Assembly: GCF_049306965.1 (NCBI RefSeq)
Contig: NC_133185.1
Location: 34,636,501 to 34,700,500, forward strand
From: Danio rerio
Lineage: Eukaryota > Chordata > Actinopteri > Cypriniformes > Danionidae
Direction: 5' to 3'
Length of the DNA: 64,000 nucleotides
Each line of letters starts with the position of its first letter. Positions within the stretch are counted from its first letter, which is position 1. Positions 28,401 through 40,611 of the stretch are shown piece after piece. Made by a program: the position numbers and the translations under genes. The notes under the pieces are model-generated. The model was not told the DNA's origin. It was given only the letters and a program-made list of their open reading frames with translations, and made no database searches.

Positions 28401-31400
28401 CTTAAAAACCTTTTACATATTTATTTTTACAAATTTAAAAAATGTGATTATATTTAAATAACTGTATTTATAATAATTACTTTATACAGTCAGAATTATT
28501 AGCCCTCCTGAATTATAAGCCCCCTGTATATTTTTTCCACAATTTCTGTTTAATGGAAAGAAGATTTTTTCAACACATTTCTAAAAATAATTGTTTAAAA
28601 AACTTAAAAAATATATACAAAATAAATAAATTCAATAAAAAAATAACATCATATAAATTGAGTAAGTAAACCAAACCAAAAGACATACAAGAAAAAAGGG
28701 AAGTAAAAAAAAAGAAAAAAAAAAAAGGTGGGGGGGGGGGTGGGGGGGATGGTTGCTAATATCATAGCCTTAATCATTATTTTGTCTCGTTACATGTTTG
28801 CTAACATTTTGGGTCGCTGAAATTTTACCCATTTATCAAAATAAATTTAAATTCTTCCATGTAAACTGTAGGAGAGTTTTTCAAAAGCTGCAACTTGTCC
28901 TAACCCTGAGATCCACTCAAAGATTGAGGTCAACTGGAAGATTTCCAGTTTTTAACAATCACTCATCTGCCCAGCATGATACAGCTCTGTATCCACTGTG
29001 ATTCAGCTTTATTCATGTGGCTTAAGGGACAGGGGTCACCAAGCATGTATATAAAAACTCATTTTTAATAACTGATCAATTTTATCTTTGCCATGATGAC
29101 AGTACATAATATTTGACTAGATGTTTTTCTAAACTCTTCTATACAGCTTAAAGTGACATTTAAAGGCTTAACTGGGTTATTTAGGTTAACTAGGAAAGTA
29201 AGGGTAAATAGGCAAGTCATCTCCTTGAGTAACAATGTTTGTTCTGTAACCAATCGAAAAAAGGAGGCTAATAATAATGACTTTAAAATGGTTTTCAAAA
29301 AAAAAATAGAAAACTGCTTTTATTCTAGCCGAAATGAAGCAAATAAGACTTTCTCTAGAAGAAAAAATAGTATAGGAAATACTGTGAAAATTTCCTTACT
29401 CTGTTAAACATTGTTTGGGAAACATTTGAAAAAAAATTACTTGAGGGCTAATAATTGTGACTTCAACTGTACATAAATATCATGTTACCTAATTGCTAAT
29501 GATCTGTTTATCATTTTCAATCAAGCAGTAATTTTATAAAATTAAATGTACGACATATTACAAAAGACAGAATTAAAAGAGTTTAATTCTAAAACTCACA
29601 ATCATTTTCACCAGATAATGCCTTTGAAAAAAAATAATTATTAGATGCTCAAAATGTTTGAATTATTCTTAAAGTTTTATGACACAATAATATTATTTTT
29701 TACAGTGTTAAGGCTCATTCACCAAGAGTGATAACTATAGCCCTAATGTTAGCATTAATGTAAATGCAAATTCAGCTTATAAGCATGCACTGCAGCTTTG
29801 TCACATTCCTTTAAACACTGTTTCTTGTAAAGGTGTGAAGTGGTTGCATGCTGACCTTGTGATATACTGAAACAGCTCTTTGATCTCGCCTGTCACAGGA
29901 AGATGCTCGTAATCAGCCGGGTCATAAGCACTATGAAGAGTCATACATAAATGCATAAATAAACGTACATTATGTTCAAAAATCATAAACTATCTTTTGG
30001 TTTAGTATAGATTATGTAGTATAAAGCACCACATACCATTATTAAAATACACAATATCCAACAACTAATCAATAATTTTGATTCATTTAGCTAAAAGAAA
30101 AAAAAATATGAATATCAGTGATTCTCTTTCATTATTTTCACACACACGCACACAAGAAAAGGTCCCATTTTATATTAAGTGTCCCTAACTACTATGTACT
30201 TACATCAAAAAAATAAATACAATGCACTTACTGTGTTTATAATGTATTTGAGAACACTTGTGGTGCTTTTGAGTTGGGATAGAGGTTGGGTTATGGACAG
30301 GTTTGGTGGCATGGGTAGGTTTAAGGGTGGGTTAAGGTGTAGGGAATGGTCAGCAGTGTATTTACAAATGTAATTACAAAAGTTAATTACAGATGTAATT
30401 ACATACATGTATTTAATCAAGCATAAGTACACAGTAAATACATGTATTTACTTAATAAGTACATTGTAACAACGTAAGTACATGTAGGTACATGTAAGTT
30501 CCTATGTAGTTAAGGCCACTTAATATAAAGACCAAAAAAAATTGAAATACCTTTTGGTTTTGAGAAGATTATGTATTATAATGCACCAAGTACTATCATT
30601 AAAATACATTTTCAACAAATAATCTATCACTTTTATTCATTTAGCTAAAAGTAAATAAAATATTTAAGTCAGTCATTCTGTCTTTCTATTTCACCACAAA
30701 AAAAATGATAAAATACCTTTTGGTTTTAAGTAGATACTGTATTATAATCCTCTAAACACTAAATTTATTACTGAAACTTTACTTTTCTTTTTACTTTTTT
30801 TTTTAATTCTACTCCTTTCAGCAGACGGTGTGTGAGTAAATAATGGCTAGCAGCTCTACCCTTCTGGAGCAGATCCTGGCTCCTCTTCCTCCTCATCAGA
30901 TTCTGTGTCATCAGAATCATCATCATCGTCGTCATCATCATCATCCTCATCTTCTTCTTCATCATTCTTATTAGCACCGCGGGGACCAGGTGGTGGCTCT
31001 TTCTTTCTCTGTTGTCAAATGTGAATGAGTTATGCATCGAAATCATAAGTCCAAGGCATTTGAAAAGTAAGTGAAGAAATTTGAAAAAGTCTTTATTAAC
31101 ATGGCTATTCTTTAAAAACAGCACCTGCACACTTTTAAAACATTTGCCTTCATCAGGGTAACCATGTTCAGGTGCGTCTGGAGTTCATTTAATCACTCAT
31201 TTAAACACATAACTCAATAATATATCAAAACAATACAGAATATGATATATCAAACACAATGAAGTCAACTCAACAGACATTATTAATTCAGTAATGGAAG
31301 AGAGAAAGAAAAAAGATTACAGTAATCATGATAAGTGTTATACAACATATTTCTCAAAGTAAAACATGAAATGTAAATAGAAAAGGAAACCACAAAGATA

Positions 31401-33978
31401 TGCATGCATAAACAAATACATTAGCATTTTTGTTTATACATGCAAATTGTTGTGGTTTCCTGTGTGTAAGAGCTGTTTTTAAGGAATAGCCATGTTAATT
31501 AAGGGTTTTAAAAATTTCTTCATTTTTCTACCGCCTTGGACTTATAATTTCGTTGTTTATCTTTATGAATCCCTTACCCAAAGAGCACTGACACATTAAC
31601 CACCCCTAAAGCCCTTTTTATTTGACTTTGGATTTATGGTGAATGAGTTATTCTTTGATTTATGCATTTATGATTAAGAAAAGTTTTAATTTTAATCTCA
31701 CCTTAGTGTCTTCTTCGAGTTTCTCACCAGCATAACCGGACATGGTGCTCTGCTTCTGCCTACCCGTCCTCCTGGACACTGAAACACACATTGCCATTAA
31801 AACCACATAGAAAGTAGGTGAAAATAATAGGTGTAAATAAGTGACAAACAGTCTCACCAATCTGTCTTGGGGATGGTGTGTGAACACTGGCCGCCTCCTC
31901 TGCGTTTACCTCAAAGCTTTCGTCGTACGGCTGGTTGGTTGTGAGTTGGATCTGATCACAAAGGTATTTCGCACTTTAGTTTTTACTAAAACCTGGGTCT
32001 GAAAACTTACTGAGCTGCCTAGACTGTATTTTGAGGGGTATACTGAAACTAAATACGCTGCTGATTTATAATACAACTACGGTGGCCTAGAAATGCTGTC
32101 TAGGTATTTTTACAGACACAGTTTATTAGGGCAAGACACTGCAGGTAAAGAGGATAAATGACGAAAAATAAATGAATAAATAACTGAGCAGTTAAAAATT
32201 AAATTCTTGCAATTGCCCAGTTGATTACTTTAAAATTGCTAAAATTTTTACAACTTCTTTAAATTTTTAGATATGCAAATGATGTATTATTAAATTAAAT
32301 GTGTGCTAATTTGTATAAATTTCTAGTATGGCTGTACAATATATTGTTTTATTATTAATATTGCAATGTGATCATTCGCAAGTCACATTGTGAATATACG
32401 CTATGTTGAGTCTGGATTATAATTTACCATTTTGCAAGTGTTTTTTTTTTTGAGGCTGTTTAAGGGTTTTAAAAGCATTCAGGCATAAGATATTGTACCA
32501 TATGTAACTTTAACAAATTAATAACGATTAATTTTATTGAATATGAGGTATTATTTTACATTTGATTATTCACTTACTATATACCTGAATACAGATCGAC
32601 ACCTCTGAAAACAATAAAACATTTTTATTTAATTGGTATCTTTTTATTTATTGAATTTACCTATGATTGTAGATTGTTTCTTATATTTTTTGCATATGTA
32701 CTCCCCTACAGAATCATCCCAATCAATCTAAAATGATACATTCTTTTAAATAGTTATTCAACAAATCTAATAAAATTGTGTTCCTATGGCAATATATGTA
32801 TTGCAGAATTTAAAAAAAAAATCCAATGTTAGTCCCAATTTCTAGCACAGAAATATGATTAGATGAAGTCTGGTTAAAAATAGTTTTAAATGCAACTTTT
32901 AAATACTTTTTAACATTTCATACAGTAAACTGGCAGAAAAAAAATGTATAGATTTCTTTTTTAAATATCAGGCATTATGTATGAACACATTCCTTCAGAA
33001 AACTTAAGAACATAGATATGAACAAAAACAGTTTGGTGTGTGTGTGTGTGTTTGAGGAGATTTATGAGTCTTAAGAAGATTTTTTAAACGTTCTTTAAAA
33101 TATGTAATGTGTTGTATTCGTAATTTAAATCAACACACATTAAGTAATACAGTGCAACAAATGAAACATTTATGTTTTTGATATTTTATTTAACTGTTAC
33201 ATTAAACTTGGGAGGAAACACTTTATGAAGAGCAAAAGACTCTGAAATCTCAAAATTGACAGATTCCAGCAAACATTTTTTGTTTAATAGACGTCTAACA
33301 GACATGTAAACGTAGACAGCTTGGCTAAAACAAGGCTAAACTTGGGCTGCCAGTGAAGATTAGACAAAAAAAGACAGATAACGTTAGACATGCTTTATAT
33401 GTATAACCATTCATTTCTGTTTATTTGACTAATGGTAGTCTAGTTTTGGACTAACGTTATTCTTAGACCTCAATTTGATTTTCACTGACAGCCCAAATTT
33501 AGCCTTGTTTTAGCCAAGACGACTATGTTTAGACCTATATTAGAAATCTTTTTAAAAACAAAAAAAGCTTGCTGGGATAACTTATAACGTTATCAGAGTT
33601 TGTCTCTAACGTTACGTTACAGTGTTTTGCCTCAACTAAAGCTTTTTCCTGCTGGATTAGCTGTTATAGACTATTTAACCCATTAAAAGCAGTTGTGGTA
33701 AGCAAGCGACTATTTCGTAACTTCGTGACTTGTAGATAAATACTCATTTATTCTGTAAACGCTGAGTGACCGCTAAACATTGTGAAATACTGCAGCGGAG
33801 TGTTTAACTCGAGCGCTGCACTGATTCTGTGCCGAAGCCTCGTAAGCGCCAATGACTGTAAATTACATAACGTTATCGTTTGTAGACATTATTAGATATT
33901 TACGATGGTATCCAAGATTATATAAGTGACATCTGCGCGATAATAACAACAAACCTTTTGTCGCTCGGACCTCTCCAT
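25481..33978 (-). CDS. ift46: Intraflagellar transport protein 46
   Basis: Predicted 355-aa subunit of IFT complex B, needed to move cargo such as outer dynein arms along cilia. Twelve coding exons: 33955-33978, 31858-31951, 31702-31778, 30860-31008, 29856-29930, 28195-28288, 27990-28118, 27776-27894, 27625-27691, 25970-26030, 25803-25888 and 25481-25573; the total is 1068 nt and all phases agree. The first ~65 residues (MERSERQK...) are polar; a strongly acidic run of Asp/Glu follows at about residues 80-105. The conserved IFT46 core then starts with AYDPADYEHLPVTGEIKELF and includes FIPDFIPAVGDIDAFLK, RPDGKPDNLGLLVLDEP and PATVHYTRPMPDID. These match vertebrate IFT46 from memory. The start is the first ATG of exon 1, just inside an X-box-bearing promoter. 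Intron 8 appears to use a GC donor. The introns hold several transposons. Confidence 0.95.
26166..26310. mobile_element. Truncated hAT-type MITE in ift46 intron
   Basis: Contains 'ttttccaaccctgttcctga' and 'aacagtacacattttcaacc', matching one half of the palindromic element at 51085-51293. Confidence 0.5.
26763..27515. other. ift46 intron 9, repeat-rich
   Basis: Holds starts of several repeats ('ttagggctgaacaataaata' at 26763; 'gtgacggttctagcttgaat' near 26880), (tta)n and (ggt)n tracts, and at 27451-27515 a fragment related to the palindromic element of 33.3-33.6 kb. No exon seen. Confidence 0.45.
27692..27775 (-). other. ift46 intron 8, GC-AG intron (84 nt)
   Basis: The upstream exon must end ...ACAAG for the frame and the conserved VHYTRPMPD junction. 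The next intron bases are GCAAAC, so the donor is GC, not GT. The acceptor is TTCTTCAG. No in-frame GT lies close by. Confidence 0.8.
28484..29475. mobile_element. 'aattattagccc'-family transposon split by an insertion
   Basis: The left end (TACAGTCAGAATTATTAGCC) and right end (GGGCTAATAATTGTGACTTC) form inverted termini. Body blocks such as 'cagcttaaagtgacatttaa' match other copies. About 440 bases from roughly 28600 to 29035 have no counterpart in those copies. Lies in ift46 intron 5. Confidence 0.65.
28690..28749. repeat. Purine tract with long G runs
   Basis: A-rich purines pass into two G runs (11 and 7 G) separated by a T on the plus strand. Inside the insertion within ift46 intron 5. 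Confidence 0.85.
29985..30770. repeat. Imperfect tandem repeat in ift46 intron 4
   Basis: A unit starting around 'accttttggttttgagaaga' and followed by 'ttaaaatacattttc' and 'catttagctaaaagtaaata' occurs at about 29988, 30544 and (partly) 30712. Units one and two are separated by a transposon at 30160-30533. Confidence 0.6.
30160..30533. mobile_element. Non-autonomous DNA transposon in ift46 intron 4
   Basis: Ends 'ggtcccattttatattaagt' and 'ggccacttaatataaagacc' form an inverted pair. The interior repeats 'tacatgtatttactta'-like words. No coding capacity. Confidence 0.6.
33270..33565. mobile_element. Palindromic MITE in ift46 intron 1
   Basis: The blocks 'agcttggctaaaacaaggct' and 'agccttgttttagccaagac' lie in opposite orientation about 160 bases apart, with 'gggctgccagtgaa' and 'ttcactgacagccc' inside them. 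Confidence 0.65.
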
Positions 33979-33997
33979 GAAAACAAGACGGTGTACT

Positions 33998-34011
33998 GTT
34001 GCCAAGGAAAC
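33998..34011 (+). promoter_or_regulatory. X-box (RFX site) at the ift46 promoter
   Basis: GTTGCCAAGGAAAC fits the X-box consensus GTNRCC-N2-RGNAAC exactly. It lies 20 bases upstream of the ift46 ATG. RFX factors are known to drive many ciliary genes through such sites; its use here is inferred. Confidence 0.75.
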
Positions 34012-34118
34012 TTGATCTCGCGAGGTGTTCACCGGAAATGAGCAAATATAGACGACTTTTTAATCCTTTGGTATCACTGGCGTATTTTAATGAACTGCAT
34101 GTAGATAGTTCAGATATT

Positions 34119-35326
34119 AGGTGCGTTCGACTTCATGCAGCGCTGCGCAGATCGATCGAAATCTGTCTTAAAGCGGTGCATTCTGGTTAGAAATCTTGTC
34201 CGGATTGATGCTGCGCCGACGCCACGTGACTGTCACATGTGGCATCAAAGTACCGCGACAGCGCTCCGAGATCAGACGGCAAACTCAGACCGTGCAGCTT
34301 CTGAAGAGCGACTGCAGGAGCTTTGATGACGACACCGATATTACACGATTGGCCGAGTTCACCACATGACAAAAAACACGTGTATTTCGGGTTTATAATT
34401 GGACAAATTCTGATTCAAAAGTTTCAAAACAAACAATTCACTTTTCACACCCTCTCTATCCTGTACACATCTTGCTTATTAAAAGACTACAAATATTTTA
34501 CTGCAGTAATCATCTTTTGTTAAATAATCTGGTTATAAAGGTTAGCTTGTTTGCGCAGGTTTATTTTTAACTTTTTTATACAGACTATTTACTGCATTCA
34601 TCCCCATGAACTATTTTATTAAATAATTATAAAATGGTTTTATTATTATAATATAAATATCTATTTTATTTCCTGTCTAGCAGTTTAAAGGCTACCTGCT
34701 CTTTCTTGGAAACTTCTACATAGCTCACTTATTTTACCTTTTGTTGTTTTCAACACAATCTTTTTGGATTAAAATGCTTTTTTGAAAATTCATTCATTAT
34801 CCAAAATGATGTCATTTATTAAGACCTAATCAAAACACCTTGTTTTGCTTTTTACATTGGAAATTTTTATATCTATAAATGTACATATATGTAAACCCTT
34901 TTTTAGCATATTCAAACAAGAAGTATTAGCCTAAAGGTTGATGTTTAACTCCTAGAATTTATGCGTATTGCTTTGTATTTAATAGACCTGTTCGTTTTTA
35001 TGTTTATATTAACCTCTCATTTCCTCTTATTTCTCTCATGCATTTGTTATATATTTTATTCATAATTCTCTCTTATTGTTTAAAAAGGAACAACAGTTTG
35101 TAGAAACTGTATTCTGTTTTATTTGTAAATGTTTTGTTGTTATAAATTAAAATAACAAAAAAATTATGATGACGCCATGTAATCAGTCATCATGACTGCA
35201 GCAACTTTGAGTCCCGAAGTGTCCAGCTGTCCGTCTTGACGGCTCCGTTTTCAACTCCTCCCCCGCCTGCGCTCGGCTAATCTCGTTGATCACCGGCTGC
35301 AGCTGAGCTTCATGTCGAACGCACCT
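34119..35326. mobile_element. DNA transposon upstream of ift46
   Basis: Ends AGGTGCGTTCGACTTCATG and CTTCATGTCGAACGCACCT are inverted copies. ATT flanks both sides, like a 3-bp target duplication. About 1.2 kb, no transposase frame. Sits about 140 bases upstream of the ift46 start codon. Confidence 0.75.
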
Positions 35327-35440
35327 ATTTACCGTGATATCCAATATTAAACAAGGGACATCTGCGCGACAATAATATAAAACATTTTATTGCTCAGACT
35401 TGATCTCGAGAGATGTTTACCGGAAGTGCGTTAATGTCGG
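35324..35440 (-). pseudogene. Decayed duplicate of the ift46 promoter/exon 1 region
   Basis: Matches 33893-34045 through blocks such as 'gacatctgcgcgacaataat', 'attgctcagac' and 'cttgatctcgagagatg'. The middle part, which in the live copy holds the ATG and the X-box, is absent. It begins at the right end of the transposon at 34119-35326. Confidence 0.7.
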
Positions 35441-37750
35441 TTGTTTTTTATATGCAAGTGTGAAAAGAAAAGAATGAAAATGTGTATTCTGACCTGATTC
35501 TGACAGACAGTACATAAAAATGGTATAAACATGGTTTCCAGGGGTGTAAAGATCACACTAAATCTCCTATAAAATGCTCACAATTTGGCTTAGCTTTAGC
35601 CCATTTCTTTAACTGTTATATGAATGTGATAAATGACTGAAATATAACGTAATTATAAGTAAAATTATTGTATAGAAAATAAATTGTACTTTTATTAAAT
35701 CAAACACAAAAGCAAATATGACAAAGTAGCCTAATATTGTGTGCATTATGAAAAAGTCTTTAACGCCATAAAAAAGTTTTCTGTATCCACATTGGACTAT
35801 TCAAGTAAATCATGTGTACAAATTTAAAATATATCTTGTTTTATTTAATTGCTTATGAAAAAGTGTCAGATTCTTTAACGACATAAAGCTTTCTGCATCC
35901 ACTTTGAACCATTCAAATAACTATTTTACTGGGTAAATTTTGTGTACAAATTTAACATATATCTTGTTTTATTTTATTGCTTGTAAAAAATGTATTTGTT
36001 GGTGACCTTAATATTAGCCTGATATTACATCTATAAGTAATAGTTTAATAGTAATACGCTTAAAAATGTTTGTCCAATATGGTAGGGTTGTATGATAAAT
36101 TAGCAGTATTCGATTGAATTGTATAGACAGACATAGCCATTTAAGTTCTGAATGAGCCAAATAGGTAGTACAAACCACTTTATACATTCAAGTAGCCTAA
36201 TTTTTCCTTGTATTAAATAAACGAAATTGCCACTCTTTTAATGGGCTCTATGCACAGCTAAAGTTTTATAGCCAACAATAAACTTCCAGTGAAAGCTTAA
36301 TGTGACTATTTTCAACTTCACAAGGTTGTTTTTACAGCACCGATGTAGTAATGTAATTACAATACATTCAGTTAAATAGACTTAAGCATTTATTTAGTTG
36401 TCCAAGTGTAAAACGAGACGAAAGACCATGTAACCACAAGCACTGTCAGTAGCAACAGGTGAGCACAGAAATTCCATTGAAAATACTGGGGTGAAATAAA
36501 TTGTCAAATTTTAAAGACATGTCGGGGGGAATGGAATTTAATGCAGTGCTTCTTGTCCAATCTGAGACCCAGTTCATATCATATATCTAACAGGCAATGA
36601 AGATTTTTAAAGAAATCAGATCTTAAACATGGCATTTTGTAATGGAAAGACAGTTTACCGGAAGCCATTGTGCTGCCTGGCTGAAAATTAAAAATCTGTG
36701 CATATTGCTTATAGGAATAAACATAAATGTTTTTAAACCTACAGGGTAATTCACTTATTTCACGATCAGAATCATATTAATGAATACGATTTTTTTTATT
36801 TTATTTTATTTTTTTATGCAAGACATAACATACAGTTTAATACAGTTTCTATCTCTGTCAGTGACAGTTAAAATGAAGACATTTACAAAGTGGTTCAGTC
36901 ACTGTATTTAAACCTTTCTCTGCACAGCGGTATGGTATTAATGCCACACACATTTTAATGTGTTTTATATCGGTAGTTCATTTTGAAATAAAAATAGCTG
37001 AATTCTGCCACTGTTTTCAAATCAAATGTAAAGGGTACTGAGGCGATGATTTAGTGTACAGTTTATGAGCTAATCGCAAAGGTTTTATGGTGGCTGAATT
37101 GAATTTTAGGCCTAGCAACACCCACGGTTTCCATATTAAATATAAAAAAAAAATGTAAATGTTATATGACTTTTATATTCTTCTGTCATATTTCAGTGAA
37201 ATAATGACCTAATTTTAGTTGCTTTTTTAGATGCTTTTTTTAGATGCTTTTATCTAATATTTTGCATTTTATGGTTATATTATATTGGAAATTTCTGTAG
37301 TATATTTTTATATTAGAATGGATATTTCTGTAGTTATACAACCAATACATTTAAGCACTTTTTTAGGAATATAGGCTACCCGGAAAATAAATTTACAAAA
37401 AAAAAAAACAAAAAAAAAACTGGCATAAACCTTAAATGCTTTAGTTTGTAGGAATCTTTCTAAGACATTCGTGCCAAGCTCTGTAGAGCAGCTTTATCGA
37501 CACCAACAACTCAAGCTAAAGGTGACAGTGAATCACATCCTTTAACAGACATTCATATTAAAAGGAAATGAATCATAACTGAAACAACTTTAACTAAATC
37601 AGTATTCAGCATCCCTGTAAACCTGCTTTGACAGCCTGAAAGCCTATATGAAGCACTAATGATGTAAAGGTCACTTGACTAGCCATTTTCTGTTAAGATT
37701 TGACATAAAAAGGCAAATGCCACATACTAAATAATGTTTTAGTGGTTAAA
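35441..37750. other. Intergenic stretch, no gene recognised
   Basis: AT-rich sequence with no exon I can support on either strand. Two similar blocks near 35750 and 35870 ('aaaaagtctttaacgccata' and 'attctttaacgacataaagc') suggest a small local duplication. Confidence 0.45.
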
Positions 37751-37754
37751 CTCA

Positions 37755-38066
37755 TTTACCTTTATGTTATCACTTTATGTTGATGGTCGCTTTAAAGTAT
37801 TTTGTTGAGTTTAAGTTACATTGCATCGACATGGCAACTATTTCACATTAGAATATAAGTAGACTGTTAGGGGTTAAGATGAGAGTAAGTTGACATGTAC
37901 TTGCAAAGTTTCTTATAGTCAGTTAAATGTCTGTTGAAGGAGCAGTATCAACAGATATTAAGCAGACAGTCTACTAATATAATAATTAAGAATTAATTGG
38001 CATGTGGTTTCAATGCAACTTCTAGTCAACAAAATGTGCAATAAGGATAATCAAAATAAAATGTTA
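37755..38066. mobile_element. Non-autonomous DNA transposon
   Basis: Starts 'gttatcactttatgttgatg' and ends 'tcaaaataaaatgttaccac', an inverted pair. Interior 'taagcagacagtctactaat' recurs inverted at 4.6 kb. Confidence 0.6.
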
Positions 38067-38575
38067 CCACCTTTATCTTCATGATTGTTTAATTTAACTG
38101 TGGCACTAACATGAAAAGAGCTTGGCTGAAAAGTACAGAGTCTCTTTTGGTTTTGAAGCTGAGATTCATGGTTTGAGTCACAGGGTTAAAAAAAATCCAG
38201 ACTGTTGTTGATTTCAGAAAATATTAAAACAACTATACAGCAATGATAATAGGGGAACTCTTGAGCTCACAGCTACAGCTATGCACAAAATGCTTGCATC
38301 TTCAGTATAATAAAGCCATGGCATTCTTTGTGGTTAAAACAGGTTTAGAAACATTTTTTTTTTCGACCAGGACCCAGTTTTGGCATTCATCAAAGGTGAA
38401 CAAATTCGTAATGCAATAGTCCTTGGTCTAATGGACGAGCTCTTGAGAACAGGATGTGGTTTTTAAGCAACTTTATTTTGCTTGTTGAGCTGTTTAGCTT
38501 GGCATACAACTTTTCCAACAACCACCCAAATTGTTTTAGCGAACTAAATGTTATTTTAATTGTATAGACAGATTA

Positions 38576-39497
38576 AGTCAAAATAATTAGCCCCTTGTAC
38601 ACTGTAAAACCAAAAAGTCAACTTTATCAAATGAAATGAGTGTAGTTGACTTAAAATGTACAAAAGTTAATTTTACTCATTTGAATAGAGTTTTGAAGTC
38701 AGTGTTGAAGGTAATGAGTTAAATAAATACCTCATTACTCACTTCAACTTAAATGGAGTAAGTTCACAGTACTTATATAGATTAGTTTTTTTTTTTTAAC
38801 TCAAATGGTTTGTAGCAATCAGTTTCCACAAATGGTTTGAGTTGCCTTAACTTATTGGGCTTTACAGTACTCAATTGGTTTAAGTTCTCTTCATTTATCA
38901 GGTTTTACTGTGCTCAAATTGATTCATTTACTCAAATGGATTAAGTTCACAGTACTCATTAGGATTGGTTTTTAAACTTAAATGGTTTGTTGCAATCGGT
39001 TTCCTCAGATTGTTTGAGTTACCTTAACTTTTTGGGTTTTACAGTGTATATGTTTAACAGAAAGATATATTTTTACACATTTATAAACAGTAGTTTTAAC
39101 AACTAATTTCTAATGACTGGTTTATTTTAATATTTTATTCAATTTGCCATGATGACAATACTACAAAATATTTTTAAGACACTAGCATTCAGCTTAAGGT
39201 GACATTTAAAGGCTTAACTAGGCTAATTAGTTTAATTGAGCAAGTTAATTATGCATTGTATAACAGTGGTTTGTTCTGTAGACAAAACTTTGCTTAAAAG
39301 GGCGAATAATATTAAGCATAAAATTGTTTTTAAAGAATTAAAAACTGATTTTATTCTAGCCGAAATAAAACAAATCAGACTTTCTCCAGAAGAAAAAATA
39401 TTATAGGAAATACTGTGAAAAATTCCTTGCTCTGTTAAACATAATTTAGGAAATATTTGAAAAAGAAAATTCACAGGAGGACTAATAGTTTTGACTT
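38576..39497. mobile_element. 'aattattagccc'-family transposon, interrupted
   Basis: Left end 'aagtcaaaataattagcccc', right end 'actaatagttttgactta'. The body matches other copies ('ctagccgaaataaaacaaat'). A second element sits inside at 38600-39046. Confidence 0.7.
38600..39046. mobile_element. Element nested in another, with TA target duplication
   Basis: Ends CACTGTAAAACCAA and the matching inverted TTGGGTTTTACAGTG, flanked by TA at 38598-38599 and 39047-39048. The interior repeats 'actcaaatggtttg'-like words. Non-coding. Confidence 0.75.
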
Positions 39498-39545
39498 ATG
39501 AATAAATACTCTTCTGAGTTTAAAATGCAAAATAACTTTTTCGTA

Positions 39546-40062
39546 TGAAGGGCCAAAAACCAAATATCATTAAGAGTCGAGGACTGAAGGTAAATATACC
39601 AAACTATTTTACATTGTTGCCATGGGAAATTTTCTAAATAATTACACAATATTCATAAATAAATGGATTACTTTAAATCGTATTCATTAATAACTTTTTA
39701 AATGATAAATTATTGCAATAAAGTCATACATAAACACATTTATCACAGAGTGGAGTTCAAAACTTTATAAACTAGTCAAGCAGAATCTGCGTTTGCCTTC
39801 ATTTGCTCGCCAAAGTCTCTGCATTGTCCTCTATCCCTTAGGTGACAGTTTGTAGATTTAAAACTAAATCTGATTGAATTTACACCATTTAAATTAAAAC
39901 CGTCAATTTCATTTAGTTTTTGTAGCTTAGCAATTAAAAAAAAAAAAGGTTACATTAAATTTGAAAGTACTATCTCTTAATTGTCCCCATCATCCCCCGA
40001 TGGCGGGCCAAATCAAAGGTTACCATAGGCAAACTTTGCCCTAGTTTTGGCATGCCTAATGT
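39546..40062. mobile_element. Inverted copy of the 11.2-12.0 kb element
   Basis: The block 'gcgggccaaatcaaaggtta' is the reverse complement of part of the copy near 11.2 kb, and the start 'gaagggccaaaaacc' matches that copy's far end. Confidence 0.5.
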
Positions 40063-40152
40063 AGGTATTACATTTTTATTAGTTCATGACAAAAGATTTC
40101 AACAAACATCTGAGATTTAGCAGTACAACAGAGTCAGTGATAATTTCATACA

Positions 40153-40158
40153 TTTATT
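40153..40158 (-). terminator. Candidate vps11 polyadenylation signal
   Basis: AATAAA on the minus strand about 455 nt beyond the vps11 stop codon. Other hexamers may be used. Confidence 0.35.
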
Positions 40159-40611
40159 AACAACACTTTTACAAGCTTTTGCCTGATTAATTTAGATTAG
40201 TTGCTTTAGCTACAGTAATAAGTGGTTGTTACACTAATTATACATTATACATGAATCATTAAAGGATGCAAAATAATGTGCAAGTCCATCTCTAGAGTGC
40301 ACCAGCAAAAGCTTGAAAATGTCACACAGTCCTGAAGTGCAAGTTCTTGCGTTTCTCATCATCACCCACAGCGGTTTTGATACTTTCCTCTTTCTGCTGA
40401 TTTGATCTTGCAGACGACACAGATGGAGAGATTTTGCAAGAGCTTTCATCTCTCTTTCCACTATACAGCCTATAAATAAATCAACACCAAGAAGAGGAAC
40501 TGCAAAGGTAAATTTGGATTTTGTTATAAGACCGTTAAAGTAGCGCAAGGTCACGTGTCCGACCCTAGATCTGCTCTTCTTTTAAAGTGAACTCCAGTCC
40601 AGCCCAGCCCT

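Noticed and set aside
33999-34372. Overlapping plus- and minus-strand frames around the ift46 promoter
   Set aside because: They span the GC-rich promoter and the transposon end, have no homology I recognise, and are interrupted by the element boundary.
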